A stretch of DNA of 64,000 nt from positions 380,079-444,078 of the forward strand of contig NZ_NISU01000001.1 in NCBI RefSeq assembly GCF_002335805.1, given 5' to 3'. The notes under the pieces were generated by a model, which had not been told where the DNA came from, searched no databases, and saw nothing but the letters and a program-made list of their open reading frames with translations. Every line of letters starts with the position of its first letter. The first letter of the stretch is position 1. Source of the DNA: Bacillus sp. FJAT-45350. GTDB lineage: Bacteria; Bacillota; Bacilli; Bacillales; NISU01. The translations under genes and the position numbers were made by a program. Shown one piece after another: positions 27,247-35,419 of this stretch.

Positions 27247-27807
27247 ATGAAAGAAAATGGTCACGAAGCAATTAGTGAACCTACGTTTAAAAAAAGAAAT
27301 TATAAACCAATTATTATCATATTAACATTAGTAATAAACGGTCTAGTTGTATTACTTGCTTCATTACCTGGAGTAGAAGGCTTTGATTTATTTGACGTTC
27401 GTATACTTCCTCTAATGAATGCTATATTTAATAGTTTTACGTTCCTATTTTTATTATTTGCTCTGATAGCTATAATAAAAAAGAATGTAAATCTTCATAA
27501 AAAGTTAATTTATGCCGCCTTTATTACAACAACGTTATTTTTAGTAACATATGTAGGACATCATTTTCTAGCTGAATCTACAGTGTATGGAGGAGAGGGA
27601 ATACTTCGTTCTATCTACTACTTCATACTAATTACTCATATTGTGTTAGCAGCCGCTATTGTACCATTAGCATTAACTACAGTAGCAAGAGCGTGGAATA
27701 TGGAAAATGAAAGGCATAGAAAGATTGCACGTTGGACAATGCCTATATGGCTTTATGTAAGCTTAACAGGGGTATTAGTTTATATAATGATATCTCCCTA
27801 TTATTAA
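27247..27807 (+). CDS. ctaM: DUF420 membrane protein, CtaM-type oxidase assembly factor (YozB-like)
   Basis: 186-residue protein with five predicted membrane helices and conserved histidines (VNLHKK, YVGHHFLAE, LITHIVLAA, ERHRKIARWT), the hallmarks of DUF420. In Staphylococcus aureus the DUF420 protein CtaM is needed for heme A-type oxidase activity; the same role here is inferred from family and location behind ctaF. In B. subtilis this position holds ctaG, an unrelated copper-related assembly gene, which is not seen here. ATG at 27247 follows GGAGGG. Confidence 0.85.
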   Translation: MKENGHEAISEPTFKKRNYKPIIIILTLVINGLVVLLASLPGVEGFDLFDVRILPLMNAIFNSFTFLFLLFALIAIIKKNVNLHKKLIYAAFITTTLFLVTYVGHHFLAESTVYGGEGILRSIYYFILITHIVLAAAIVPLALTTVARAWNMENERHRKIARWTMPIWLYVSLTGVLVYIMISPYY

Positions 27808-27820
27808 AAGATTACTAAAG

Positions 27821-27853
27821 AAAAGAACCTCATACAGTTCGTGAGGTTCTTTT
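27821..27853 (+). terminator. Terminator after ctaM
   Basis: 12-bp stem AAAAGAACCTCA/TGAGGTTCTTTT followed by CTT. Confidence 0.75.
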
Positions 27854-27868
27854 CTTATACATATAAAA

Positions 27869-28037
27869 AGAGGTTGGGACAGAAGTCTTCAATCGAGGAT
27901 GCAATGGCTACGTTCGCTTCGCGCCTTGAAAGGAGTAACCCATTCCTTTCAAGGCTTTTAAAAGATGTAGCGACCCCGCTAATTACTTCGAGGCTAGGAC
28001 AAAAGGTCAACACGGTACCTTTTGTCCTAGCCTCTTT
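27869..28037. repeat. Second copy of the inverted-repeat element (no array)
   Basis: 169-bp intergenic element beginning AGAGGTTGGGACAG and ending TTTTGTCCTAGCCTCTT, the same ends as at 13391-14646. Internal structure: GCTAC/GTAGC (27907-27911, 27967-27971) enclosing a perfect 12-bp hairpin (27923-27934 with 27944-27955), then a perfect 18-bp hairpin (27990-28007 with 28017-28034) followed by TTTTATTTT that can act as a terminator. Confidence 0.75.
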
Positions 28038-28043
28038 TATTTT

Positions 28044-29102
28044 CTATACTTTAAAATTTAATTTAATTATGCCAGCTTCTTTAGCTGATGTGAATGCGAT
28101 GACGATTAGAGGTCCGATGATGAAACCAATAATACCAAAAAGCATTAAGCCTAGATACATTGCGATAAGAGTTGCTAATGGTGAAAGACCAATATGTTGT
28201 CCCATTACCTTAGGTTCTACTGTACGACGTATGATTAGTAACACTGCTGCTAATATAAATAATTGTGTTGCCATAGCGACATCTCCGGTTAACAGCTGGA
28301 AGAGTGCCCAAGGTGCTAGAATTGCTATTGAGCCTATAATAGGTATAAAATCAATTAACCATATGATAAATGCCATTAACAAGGCTACTTCAGGTGCGAT
28401 TAACAATAGTCCTACAAGTGAAACGAGGAATATAATTATACTAACAAGAAATTGAGCTTTGAAAAAACCAAAAATAACATATGATAAACGAGAAGCCATA
28501 AAATTAACTTTATCTGCAGTTTTCTCTGATAAGTAAGAATACATTTGAACCTTCAAGCGAGGAAGCTCTAATAAAAATAAAAACAATGCAATTAGATATA
28601 CAAGGAACGTTACTAAATACCCGGGAATTTTTGTAATTGCTGAAGTGATATCAGTAATTAAATTCCGATTACTAATTTCTAAACGTAATGAATATAATGT
28701 TTGATTTACATGATTGTTGATTTCCCATATTAATTCTGGAGGTAAATCAGCATATGTATGTTCTAAATCTTTCTGAAAATTAAGCCATGCCCTGTTAATA
28801 TCGTTTATGTACATTGGCAAATTCTCTACTAATTCAATTGATTGGGTTATTACTTTTGTAACAATAAAGTAACCACTTAGCCCAATAAAACATACAAATA
28901 TAGTGAAGACGATCATAACAGCAATATTACGCTTCATCTTACCTTGCTTGTGTAGTGCATCAACTATTGGTGCAAGGATAAATGCAGTAAATAATGCAAG
29001 GATCAGAGGTAATGAAACAGGAAGAATGAAATAACCTGCAATAATTAGTACAATGATAGTTAAAATGACAATAATTGTTTTTTTTGTAAAAATAGTTGAC
29101 AA
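28044..29102 (-). CDS. AI-2E family transporter / permease
   Basis: 352-residue membrane protein of the AI-2E exporter-like family (PF01594), which includes Na+/H+ antiporters and peptide or quorum-signal exporters. Two N-terminal helices, a long soluble segment (about residues 85-145), then about five helices ending with the typical GxxxGLSPLATLIAMYLGLMLFG region. Substrate not predictable. TTG at 29102 is chosen for its spacing to GAGAGGGG; another TTG six bases upstream is too close. Not part of the B. subtilis order here. Confidence 0.82.
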   Translation of the reverse strand: MSTIFTKKTIIVILTIIVLIIAGYFILPVSLPLILALFTAFILAPIVDALHKQGKMKRNIAVMIVFTIFVCFIGLSGYFIVTKVITQSIELVENLPMYINDINRAWLNFQKDLEHTYADLPPELIWEINNHVNQTLYSLRLEISNRNLITDITSAITKIPGYLVTFLVYLIALFLFLLELPRLKVQMYSYLSEKTADKVNFMASRLSYVIFGFFKAQFLVSIIIFLVSLVGLLLIAPEVALLMAFIIWLIDFIPIIGSIAILAPWALFQLLTGDVAMATQLFILAAVLLIIRRTVEPKVMGQHIGLSPLATLIAMYLGLMLFGIIGFIIGPLIVIAFTSAKEAGIIKLNFKV

Positions 29103-29237
29103 TTTCAAACCCCTCTCTTAGTAGCTCTGAATCAACTACTTTTATTATAGTATTTTCGATTACCCTTGAACAGGGATAATGTTCGTTTTTCCTTATATGT
29201 TATTAATATTTAATAAATTTTATAAAAAGGAGGTTGA

Positions 29238-29591
29238 ATGTTAATGAATAAGCTTATGTTAAGTGGTGGAGAGTTAGTAATTGCTCGTGATGTAATGATA
29301 GACTTAGTGTTGCACAGTTTATCATTTTTTTCTCCCTACGTAAAACCTTTTGCTCCACTTGTAAAAAATATTGTCAATATCCATAATAAGACTGTTAAGA
29401 ATGGTGTTGAGCTGCAAACAGTGGAAAATGAGGGGTTTAAGCTCTACCTCCATTTATCATTTTTATATGGAGAGGATATTGCATTGCGAAGTTTTCAAAT
29501 ACAAAATCAAATTAAAAAAGACCTTGAAGATATGACTGGATTAAGTATACGAGAAGTGAATATAACAGTTGAAAGAGTTCATTTCGATTAA
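29238..29591 (+). CDS. Asp23/Gls24-like small protein
   Basis: 117-residue soluble protein whose C-terminus (MTGLSIREVNITVERVHFD) matches the conserved end of Asp23/Gls24 (DUF322) proteins, which are abundant envelope-associated stress or housekeeping proteins. The middle (TVENEGFKLYLHLSFLYGED) also resembles the family. Assignment is from these motifs only. AAAGGAGG precedes the ATG at 29238 closely; the ATG at 29244 is an equally possible start. Divergent from the AI-2E gene. Confidence 0.6.
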   Translation: MLMNKLMLSGGELVIARDVMIDLVLHSLSFFSPYVKPFAPLVKNIVNIHNKTVKNGVELQTVENEGFKLYLHLSFLYGEDIALRSFQIQNQIKKDLEDMTGLSIREVNITVERVHFD

Positions 29592-29775
29592 TGAATTTTA
29601 ACATTAGGTTGTTTTTAACTTCTACCAGGCAATATAGGTGGAAGTTTTTTTATTTGTGACAAGATGTTGTCCAGTACTATCGGACAAGTTTTGTTTAATT
29701 CAAATATGATATAATCTAAGATATGTTAAGGAGAATTATACTAATGAAATTTCACTGATATAGAGGGGTATAAAA

Positions 29776-30234
29776 ATGAAAAAAAATGTTTATGCAATAT
29801 TGTTATTATTTACTTTTCTACTTATCCTTAGTGGTTGTGGACAGGACGAAGATAGAACTCCGGTAACAGGTGAAAGAAAAGAAGAGATATCTTCCTTTGT
29901 AAATAACTTTAAACAAGAAATGTTAATCGCTCTTAATGAAGATGATTTTAACAGATTAGAACCTTTCTTAATTGTAAATAACCATTTTTATCATTCAGTA
30001 AGAAGATATTTGAGTGATGCACAATCTAAAGCAACAAACGCTAAACTACATGACTTCATAGTCGAAAGTGTTGAAGTGAATGATTATGATGAATATTTTG
30101 TTAATATTTACGAAAAAATGGAAGTAACAGAAAGACAGTTAGAACCTCAGATAGAAGAATCGAAGCATACTTATGTTATTGTTGAAATAAAAAATCAGTT
30201 AAAATTAGTCGAGATACAAGTTCGAAGAGAATAA
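29776..30234 (+). CDS. Putative lipoprotein, function unknown
   Basis: 152-residue predicted lipoprotein: basic N-terminus, hydrophobic stretch and lipobox LSGC (Cys about residue 21). The mature part is acidic and helical then beta-rich (EYFVNIYEKMEV, TYVIVEIKNQLKLVEIQV), somewhat like NTF2-type extracytoplasmic domains, but I cannot assign a family. ATG start behind GAGGGG. Own terminator follows. Confidence 0.75.
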   Translation: MKKNVYAILLLFTFLLILSGCGQDEDRTPVTGERKEEISSFVNNFKQEMLIALNEDDFNRLEPFLIVNNHFYHSVRRYLSDAQSKATNAKLHDFIVESVEVNDYDEYFVNIYEKMEVTERQLEPQIEESKHTYVIVEIKNQLKLVEIQVRRE

Positions 30235-30259
30235 AAAAAGAGCCGACGGCTCTTTTTTT
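30233..30259 (+). terminator. Terminator between the lipoprotein gene and ylbA
   Basis: Perfect 12-bp stem AAAAAAAGAGCC/GGCTCTTTTTTT with GAC loop; symmetric enough to work in both directions for the convergent ylbA. Confidence 0.85.
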
Positions 30260-30284
30260 ATTGAACAATTATGTAGAGTTTCGA

Positions 30285-30638
30285 TTACTTTCCTAACTTT
30301 TCTTTAAACTGTTCTAATTTTTTCTTGCTTTTGTCTACAATTGCTTTTGGGAAGTCTTCTCCATCATATTCAACCCCATGTGGGTAATAATGTTTACCTA
30401 AAATTGGGTCAAGTAGCTTAACTACTGCATCAGATTTAGGGATTTCGCCTTCAACAGCAACACCTTGTACACGAAGGTAATATATTGCATTTTCTACCTG
30501 GTCTTCATATTTGTAATCAAATGATACGCGCTCATAATCCCATTGACCAGCATGTACTAACCCTACTGACTCAGCAGCATGTTTAAGTGTTGAGAATTTA
30601 ACTTCTTCTGAATTAATACCAATATTTTCGAACTTCAT
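30285..30638 (-). CDS. ylbA: YugN-family protein YlbA
   Basis: 117-residue soluble protein of the YugN-like family; VHAGQWDYERVSFDYKYE and YYLRVQGVAVEGEIP are family hallmarks, as is GKHYYPHGVEYDGE. Function unknown. ATG start with GGAGGGAATAG upstream. Located between the cta genes and ylbB as in B. subtilis, on the minus strand. Confidence 0.85.
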   Translation of the reverse strand: MKFENIGINSEEVKFSTLKHAAESVGLVHAGQWDYERVSFDYKYEDQVENAIYYLRVQGVAVEGEIPKSDAVVKLLDPILGKHYYPHGVEYDGEDFPKAIVDKSKKKLEQFKEKLGK

Positions 30639-30822
30639 TTCTATTCCCTCCTAAGACAGATACCTACTATACTTACCTAATGATAGTATGAAAATTAGGA
30701 AGATGCAACGAAATAATATGGAATCTTTATGAAAGTCTTATGTTTACAAAATTTTAGCATGGGAAGAAGAAAAGTGGGCAAGCTATAAAATGCACCACAG
30801 GATAAAAAGGAGGCGCTTATAA

Positions 30823-31251
30823 ATGGAACATTTACGCGATGTAATGACTAGTGATGTAGAATTTTGTACTCCAGATGACAATGTTTATGAGGTTGCAGTA
30901 AAAATGCAAAATTTAGAGGTTGGTGCGATTCCGATCTGTAAGGAGCAACAATTATTAGGTATGATTACTGACCGTGATATTGTTGTAAGAGGTGTGGCAG
31001 AAAAGAAGCCTAATTCAACTCAAGTGACTGAAATTATGAGTGAAAATCTAATTACAGCTTCTCCAGATATGAGTGTGGATGAAGCTGCAAAAATGATGGC
31101 TCAAAAGCAAATCCGTCGTTTACCAGTTGTTGAAAATAACAAATTGGTAGGGATTGTTGCTTTAGGTGACCTTGCTGTACATCAAGGTACTTCTGATGAG
31201 GCAGGCTTTGCTTTAAGTGAGATTTCTGAACGTCCGGAAGTCCACCATTAA
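30823..31251 (+). CDS. ylbB: CBS-domain protein YlbB
   Basis: 142-residue protein made of two CBS modules (about 7-60 and 72-125: VGAIPICKEQQLLGMITDRDIV and IRRLPVVENNKLVGIVALGDLA), which usually bind adenine nucleotides and sense energy state. A short polar tail follows. No fused effector domain, so the partner is unknown. AAAGGAGG ribosome binding site. Followed by a terminator. Confidence 0.9.
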   Translation: MEHLRDVMTSDVEFCTPDDNVYEVAVKMQNLEVGAIPICKEQQLLGMITDRDIVVRGVAEKKPNSTQVTEIMSENLITASPDMSVDEAAKMMAQKQIRRLPVVENNKLVGIVALGDLAVHQGTSDEAGFALSEISERPEVHH

Positions 31252-31288
31252 TTTAATGTTCTTATCAGAACTTTCTCTCTAAAAATTT

Positions 31289-31325
31289 AAGAGGTTGTTC
31301 CAATTTTGGAGCAACCTCTTTTTTG
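31289..31325 (+). terminator. Terminator after ylbB
   Basis: 15-bp stem AAGAGGTTGTTCCAA/TTGGAGCAACCTCTT followed by TTTTT. Confidence 0.85.
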
Positions 31326-31475
31326 TGTTGAAAAAAATATATATGACCATAACCTCTATATTCGACATTGTTGCCAATTGATGGCGATATTTTACGATAA
31401 TGGGGTGAAGGAGAATTGAGGCAATTGCAGAAGAATGTAAAGAGAGACAATAGTGTTTGTTGAGAGGAGTCAGTT

Positions 31476-32573
31476 ATGAAACGAATTGGTTGTGGTTTCC
31501 TTATAATGGTGCTTATTCTATTCTTTTTAGTAGCAGAATTCTTACCTGATGAGGCAGCAAGGATATTAAGTAATAACCCTTTTGAGAGTGGTAGTTCTAC
31601 GACAATAGAAGATGGGACTCATAATAAAGGCATAGTTTTAAACCAAGAAGAAAGTGATGATAAGAAAGAAGAGATTTTTAATACTGATTCTCTTTTGTAC
31701 TATATCGGTAAGGGGGAAGGAGATGTGCTTGCTAACTTTGGCGAGCCAGTACGTAAAGATCCATCAGCTTACGGCTATATATGGTGGGTATATGATAGTG
31801 ATGATAGGTATGTTCAAATAGGGATAGAGTCAGGACAGGTTGTGACGGCAATCGGAATGGGAGAAAATGTTGTTATCGAGCCTTTTACTATTGGAAGTGA
31901 TTATCATAACTTACTATCACAGTATCAGTTTGAAGAACAGGTATCACTAAGTAAAGGTACTAATTCCTATCGTTTCGAATTATCAGCCGAGGAGCTTCGG
32001 TCTAGGCCGCTAATTGAATATGAAGATAAGTGGGTTCAATTATATTTTGATACTTTTACAAATAAATTGAGTAGTATTCGTATTCTTGATCGCGAAACAC
32101 TACTAGTAAAACGACCTTATTCTATGACATATCGAGGGAGTATCCCTGAGCCACCTACACTCTCAGCCGATGTTTGGAAGGCTGTAGAGGCTGGAGCAGC
32201 TAGACAGATTTTAGATATGACGAATATGATAAGAGTGCGCCATCAGTTAAATAGGCTAGAGTGGGATCGTGAGGTTTCCGATGTAGCCTACCTTCATAGT
32301 GAAGATATGAGTACGAACCAATACTTTTCACATACGTCACCACAATTTGGCCAACTAAAAGATAGACTAGAAAGAAATGATGTTTTATTCCAGCTTGCAG
32401 GTGAAAATATTGCAGCACAATATGTAGATTCTCTTGCAGCAGTAGAAGGGTGGCTAAATAGTGAAGGGCATAGAGTAAACTTATTAAATGATGAATTTAC
32501 CCACTTAGGGGTGGGAATCTATGAAAAATACTATACACAAAATTTTATTACTCCATGGAATGCATTTGACTAA
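31476..32573 (+). CDS. ylbC: CAP/SCP-domain protein YlbC
   Basis: 365-residue membrane-anchored or secreted protein. Residues 1-24 are a hydrophobic signal/anchor; about 60-200 is the CAP-associated N-terminal domain (YYIGKGEGDVLANFGEP, GYIWWVYDSD); about 235-350 is a CAP (SCP/PR1) domain with HTSPQFGQ, LAGENIA and VEGWLNSEGHR. Function in Bacillus is unknown. ATG start behind GAGAGGAG. Order ylbA-B-C matches B. subtilis. Confidence 0.9.
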   Translation: MKRIGCGFLIMVLILFFLVAEFLPDEAARILSNNPFESGSSTTIEDGTHNKGIVLNQEESDDKKEEIFNTDSLLYYIGKGEGDVLANFGEPVRKDPSAYGYIWWVYDSDDRYVQIGIESGQVVTAIGMGENVVIEPFTIGSDYHNLLSQYQFEEQVSLSKGTNSYRFELSAEELRSRPLIEYEDKWVQLYFDTFTNKLSSIRILDRETLLVKRPYSMTYRGSIPEPPTLSADVWKAVEAGAARQILDMTNMIRVRHQLNRLEWDREVSDVAYLHSEDMSTNQYFSHTSPQFGQLKDRLERNDVLFQLAGENIAAQYVDSLAAVEGWLNSEGHRVNLLNDEFTHLGVGIYEKYYTQNFITPWNAFD

Positions 32574-32661
32574 AAAATTTGTTCTAATCAATTAAAATAT
32601 GACATCTACTGTTAATGAAGACCTGAGTACAACAACATGATAAACGTCTAGGAGGTAGGTC

Positions 32662-32901
32662 ATGAAAAATCCCGGTTTAGCAGCGGTGTTAAGTTTTTTC
32701 TTTGCAGGGTTAGGACAAATTTATAACGGTCAAATTGGAAAGGGAATTGCATTCATTGTTGCTTATTTTATTTCTGCTTTATTAATGTTTGTAATTATTG
32801 GATTTATTACAACACCAATTCTTTGGATTTGGGGAATGATTGATGCCCATAAACAAGCTGAGGCTATTAATGCGGAGGTAGCTAGTAGAGCAAATGGATG
32901 A
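32662..32901 (+). CDS. TM2-like small membrane protein
   Basis: 79-residue protein with two hydrophobic segments: PGLAAVLSFFFAGLGQIYNGQ then a long stretch from IAFIVAYFIS to TPILWIWGMIDAHK, the pattern of TM2/DUF5683 proteins (glycine-rich GLGQIYNGQ motif, WxWxxxDAHK). Function unknown. AGGAGG before the ATG. Not part of the B. subtilis order at this place as far as I recall. Confidence 0.75.
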   Translation: MKNPGLAAVLSFFFAGLGQIYNGQIGKGIAFIVAYFISALLMFVIIGFITTPILWIWGMIDAHKQAEAINAEVASRANG

Positions 32902-32909
32902 TAGAAATA

Positions 32910-32946
32910 GAGCTACTGTAAAGAATCCTTTACGGTAGCTCTTATT
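32910..32946. terminator. Terminator shared by convergent genes
   Basis: 14-bp stem GAGCTACTGTAAAG/CTTTACGGTAGCTC followed by TTATTTTATT; the stop codon of the minus-strand gene touches the right arm. Confidence 0.75.
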
Positions 32947-33298
32947 TTATTACTATACGATTCGCTAAAAATGTATCGCCTTCCCACTTTCCATAACAAC
33001 GAAGATAATCTCCTTGCTTAGACTGAATAGGCGCTTGGTCTGTTTCTGCGGGCTTCTTGTAGTGCACAGTTGTTTGTTTATGTTGGTCAATTAGTATTAT
33101 TTCACTATACCATATAAAATAATGATGATAGAATCGTCTCTTTTCTAGAAAAAATCGATTTACTTTCCCTTCTACGAAAGTCTCTTCTTCTGATTCCTTT
33201 AAAGAATACCAACTTTCTACATGCTTTTTTCGTTCTTTTTTAGAAATTAAGAAAAACATAAAAAATAGGATTGGAATAACGATTGCAGCAACCAACAA
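32942..33298 (-). CDS. Membrane-anchored hypothetical protein
   Basis: 118-residue protein with one N-terminal membrane helix (about residues 2-20) followed by KKERKK, so the rest is probably cytosolic or, if a signal anchor, outside. The remainder is beta-rich and charged (FVEGKVNRFFLEKRRFYHHYFIW). I do not recognise a family. TTG start with AAGGAGAGG upstream. Confidence 0.6.
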   Translation of the reverse strand: MLVAAIVIPILFFMFFLISKKERKKHVESWYSLKESEEETFVEGKVNRFFLEKRRFYHHYFIWYSEIILIDQHKQTTVHYKKPAETDQAPIQSKQGDYLRCYGKWEGDTFLANRIVIK

Positions 33299-33350
33299 AC
33301 AATCCTCTCCTTACGAAATTTTTTATTAATAGACATAAATAAAGTCAATG

Positions 33351-33854
33351 TTAGCGGTTTTTATTGATAATTACAAATGACCCAGAGCCACTCGCAACAA
33401 TCTTGCCTTCATCAGAATATACTTTAGCCTCTGTTACACAAAGTCTTTTTCCTTGATTTAATAATGTCGCCACACAGCGTAAATAATCTCCCACACCTGG
33501 TTTAATGTAATGAATATTGATTTCACTAGTGACAACGGCTTGATCGGACGGTAGTTTCTTACTTACTAACGAACCCATGGCTGTATCGATAAGGGTTGCA
33601 GTAATACCACCATGTGCCATGTTAACAACATTTTTAATGACTGGCTGAATAGGAATGACGATTTCATAATCTCCATTTTCAAGGTAAAGGGACGACATTT
33701 GTGTTATCGCATTAATATAAGTTTCATACTCTCCGTCTTTCTTTTTCATTATTCCTGTTACTAGTGAATCAAGAACATCTACTTCTTCATGATTAGCCTC
33801 TTGTAAGTATTGTTCTACTTTTTGTAAAATTGCTTTCCTTTTATTAGGTTCCAT
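33351..33854 (-). CDS. Hotdog-fold thioesterase, PaaI/YneP-like
   Basis: 167-residue protein with a C-terminal hotdog domain of the PaaI acyl-CoA thioesterase group: VVNMAHGGITATLIDTAMG contains the HGG-x5-D catalytic pattern, followed by VTSEINIHYIKPG and EAKVYSDEGKIVASGSGSF. The first about 45 residues are an extra helical region. Substrate unknown. ATG at 33854 is set by CAGGAGGAAAAG; the frame is open further upstream without a better start. Confidence 0.82.
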   Translation of the reverse strand: MEPNKRKAILQKVEQYLQEANHEEVDVLDSLVTGIMKKKDGEYETYINAITQMSSLYLENGDYEIVIPIQPVIKNVVNMAHGGITATLIDTAMGSLVSKKLPSDQAVVTSEINIHYIKPGVGDYLRCVATLLNQGKRLCVTEAKVYSDEGKIVASGSGSFVIINKNR

Positions 33855-34033
33855 AACTTTTCCTCCTGAAGTACTTATCACCATTTTAGCAAGAGTTTCC
33901 ACCAAAGGGCAAATAAGAGGAAAAGTAGAAGACAAAACAAAAAAATCTTTTTCAAACAAAATTGGGCGAACAAATCAATGGGCACTTTTGTATGATGTAA
34001 TGAAGAGCCGTGTTAGTACTAGGAGGGGAAAGT

Positions 34034-34531
34034 ATGAAAAGGAAAAGTAATTTACATCCTTCTGTTCAACAGTTTAAGCAGTTCGTTAAAAGTCATCCGG
34101 AATTGGTTAAAGAGGTCAGACAAAATCGAAAGACATGGCAGGAATTATTTGAGGAATGGACATTATTAGGAGAAGAACATGATATGTGGGAGCAATATAA
34201 AATAAAAGATAATGATCAAGATTCTGAGACTATGTCTGAATCGACAGAGGAAGCTACTAATGAAACAAATAACCCTGGTCAAAGTGAATCGTTATCAAAT
34301 TTATTAGGACTGATAAAAAATATTAACTTTAACGATCTGCAACACCATCTCTCACAATTTAGTGGAGTACTTGGAAACGTTCAAAGCTTAATGCAGATGT
34401 TCAGCCAAGGTAACCAAGGGCAACAACAGCAACAACAGCAACAACAGCAACAATCACAACAAACCCAAGAAAATCCACAGCAAGAGCAACAGAATCAACA
34501 AGACCACCCTTTTTCATTTCGAGGTCACTAA
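34034..34531 (+). CDS. ylbD: YlbD, putative spore coat protein with polyglutamine tract
   Basis: 165-residue protein. The N-terminal 55 residues (HPSVQQFKQFVKSHPELVKE, RKTWQELFEEWTLLGE) match YlbD, annotated as a coat protein in B. subtilis. The C-terminal part is low complexity with 11 consecutive glutamines and further Q/N/S residues (about 128-160), encoded by a CAACAACAG repeat. ATG at 34034 follows GGAGGGG. Ends 21 bases before ylbE, so the two are co-transcribed. Confidence 0.85.
   Translation: MKRKSNLHPSVQQFKQFVKSHPELVKEVRQNRKTWQELFEEWTLLGEEHDMWEQYKIKDNDQDSETMSESTEEATNETNNPGQSESLSNLLGLIKNINFNDLQHHLSQFSGVLGNVQSLMQMFSQGNQGQQQQQQQQQQQSQQTQENPQQEQQNQQDHPFSFRGH
34421..34456 (+). repeat. 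CAACAACAG microsatellite in ylbD
   Basis: Three full and one partial copies of the 9-bp unit CAACAACAG, in frame, giving the glutamine run. Length changes by slippage would stay in frame. Confidence 0.85.
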
Positions 34532-34552
34532 ATTAGAAGGATGGTGAACTAA

Positions 34553-34831
34553 ATGAGAAAAGAAGTGCAATATTTTCTAAATAGTCAACCTGAATTGAAA
34601 CAATATATAAGACAGCACCCGTATTGGTATCGACGTTTAGGTAGGGAACCTTATTTGATTGAAACGTTAAAAAAAGAGGCGGATCAGTTCTATGGTCGAA
34701 CGTTTCCTCAGCGTATTGAGAAATTTCAGGGGAATCTACAACTTGCAATGATGTTATTACAAATGTTAAAGAGTGACGGAACTCAAGGTGCTCCAGACCA
34801 TTCAGGGCAAGCACAAGAGCAGGGTTCATAG
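34553..34831 (+). CDS. ylbE: YlbE family protein
   Basis: 92-residue protein; the first 75 residues (FLNSQPELKQYIRQHPYWYRRLGREP, LKKEADQFYGRTFPQRIEKF) match the short YlbE family of Bacilli, and the last 15 are a Q/G-rich tail. Function unknown; found next to the coat-associated ylbD. A hairpin ATAGCCAAG/CTTGGCTAT right at the stop (34829-34853) may terminate, though its T-run is weak. Confidence 0.85.
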   Translation: MRKEVQYFLNSQPELKQYIRQHPYWYRRLGREPYLIETLKKEADQFYGRTFPQRIEKFQGNLQLAMMLLQMLKSDGTQGAPDHSGQAQEQGS

Positions 34832-34978
34832 CCAAGTTGAATTCCTTGGCTATGAATTCTTATAATTGTATAACTTAATTACCTGTAATTACTGTAACTG
34901 AAAAAAATGGATAGTAGATATAATGGTTGCTCAAACTAGTAAAAGAATTTTTTATGAGAAAAGTAAGGAGGGTGTCGT

Positions 34979-35419
34979 ATGAAACGTATATGTTCAATTA
35001 TAGTAGTCGGTTCATTACTGTTCGGAAGTGGACAAGCTTTCGGTTGTGAAAAACTAGAGGATGAATCATTAAAATCTGTTCAAGTAGAATCACTTCACCG
35101 TCAACAAGCGATTGAAGTTTCGGTAGAAAAGAAAGAGCGTTCTTTGAAGGTTAACCATCAAGTGAAGGGTAAAGATGTGTACATTGAGTGCATAGTGAAT
35201 GACTTCAGCTTCTCAAAGGATAATGCAGGTAAATTGCACAACGAGGGAGAAGGTCATCTTCAGCTGTATGTAGATGGACAAAAAGTTGATTCGATTTATC
35301 AAGCAGCATTTATTGTGAAAGGTCTTCCGCAAGGTAATCATGAAATAAAGGTAGAATTGGTGAGAAATAATCATGAGCCTTACGGAATAGAGGAAGAGTT
35401 TACTGTGTCGATTCCGTAG
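34979..35419 (+). CDS. Secreted hypothetical protein
   Basis: 146-residue protein with an N-terminal signal-like segment (MKRICSIIVVGSLLFGSGQAFG, possible cleavage after AFG; the following Cys is not in a convincing lipobox). The mature part is beta-rich and ends with EGHLQLYVDGQKVDSIYQ, IVKGLPQGNHEIKVELV, resembling small Ig/YtkA-like folds in which a short chain carries an extracellular load. No family assigned. Its last 20 bases overlap the 3' end of the convergent ATP-grasp gene. Confidence 0.7.
   Translation: MKRICSIIVVGSLLFGSGQAFGCEKLEDESLKSVQVESLHRQQAIEVSVEKKERSLKVNHQVKGKDVYIECIVNDFSFSKDNAGKLHNEGEGHLQLYVDGQKVDSIYQAAFIVKGLPQGNHEIKVELVRNNHEPYGIEEEFTVSIP

Noticed and set aside
27841..28455. 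204-codon plus-strand frame
   Set aside because: It runs through the inverted-repeat element and antisense to the AI-2E transporter gene, which has clear family motifs and a ribosome binding site.
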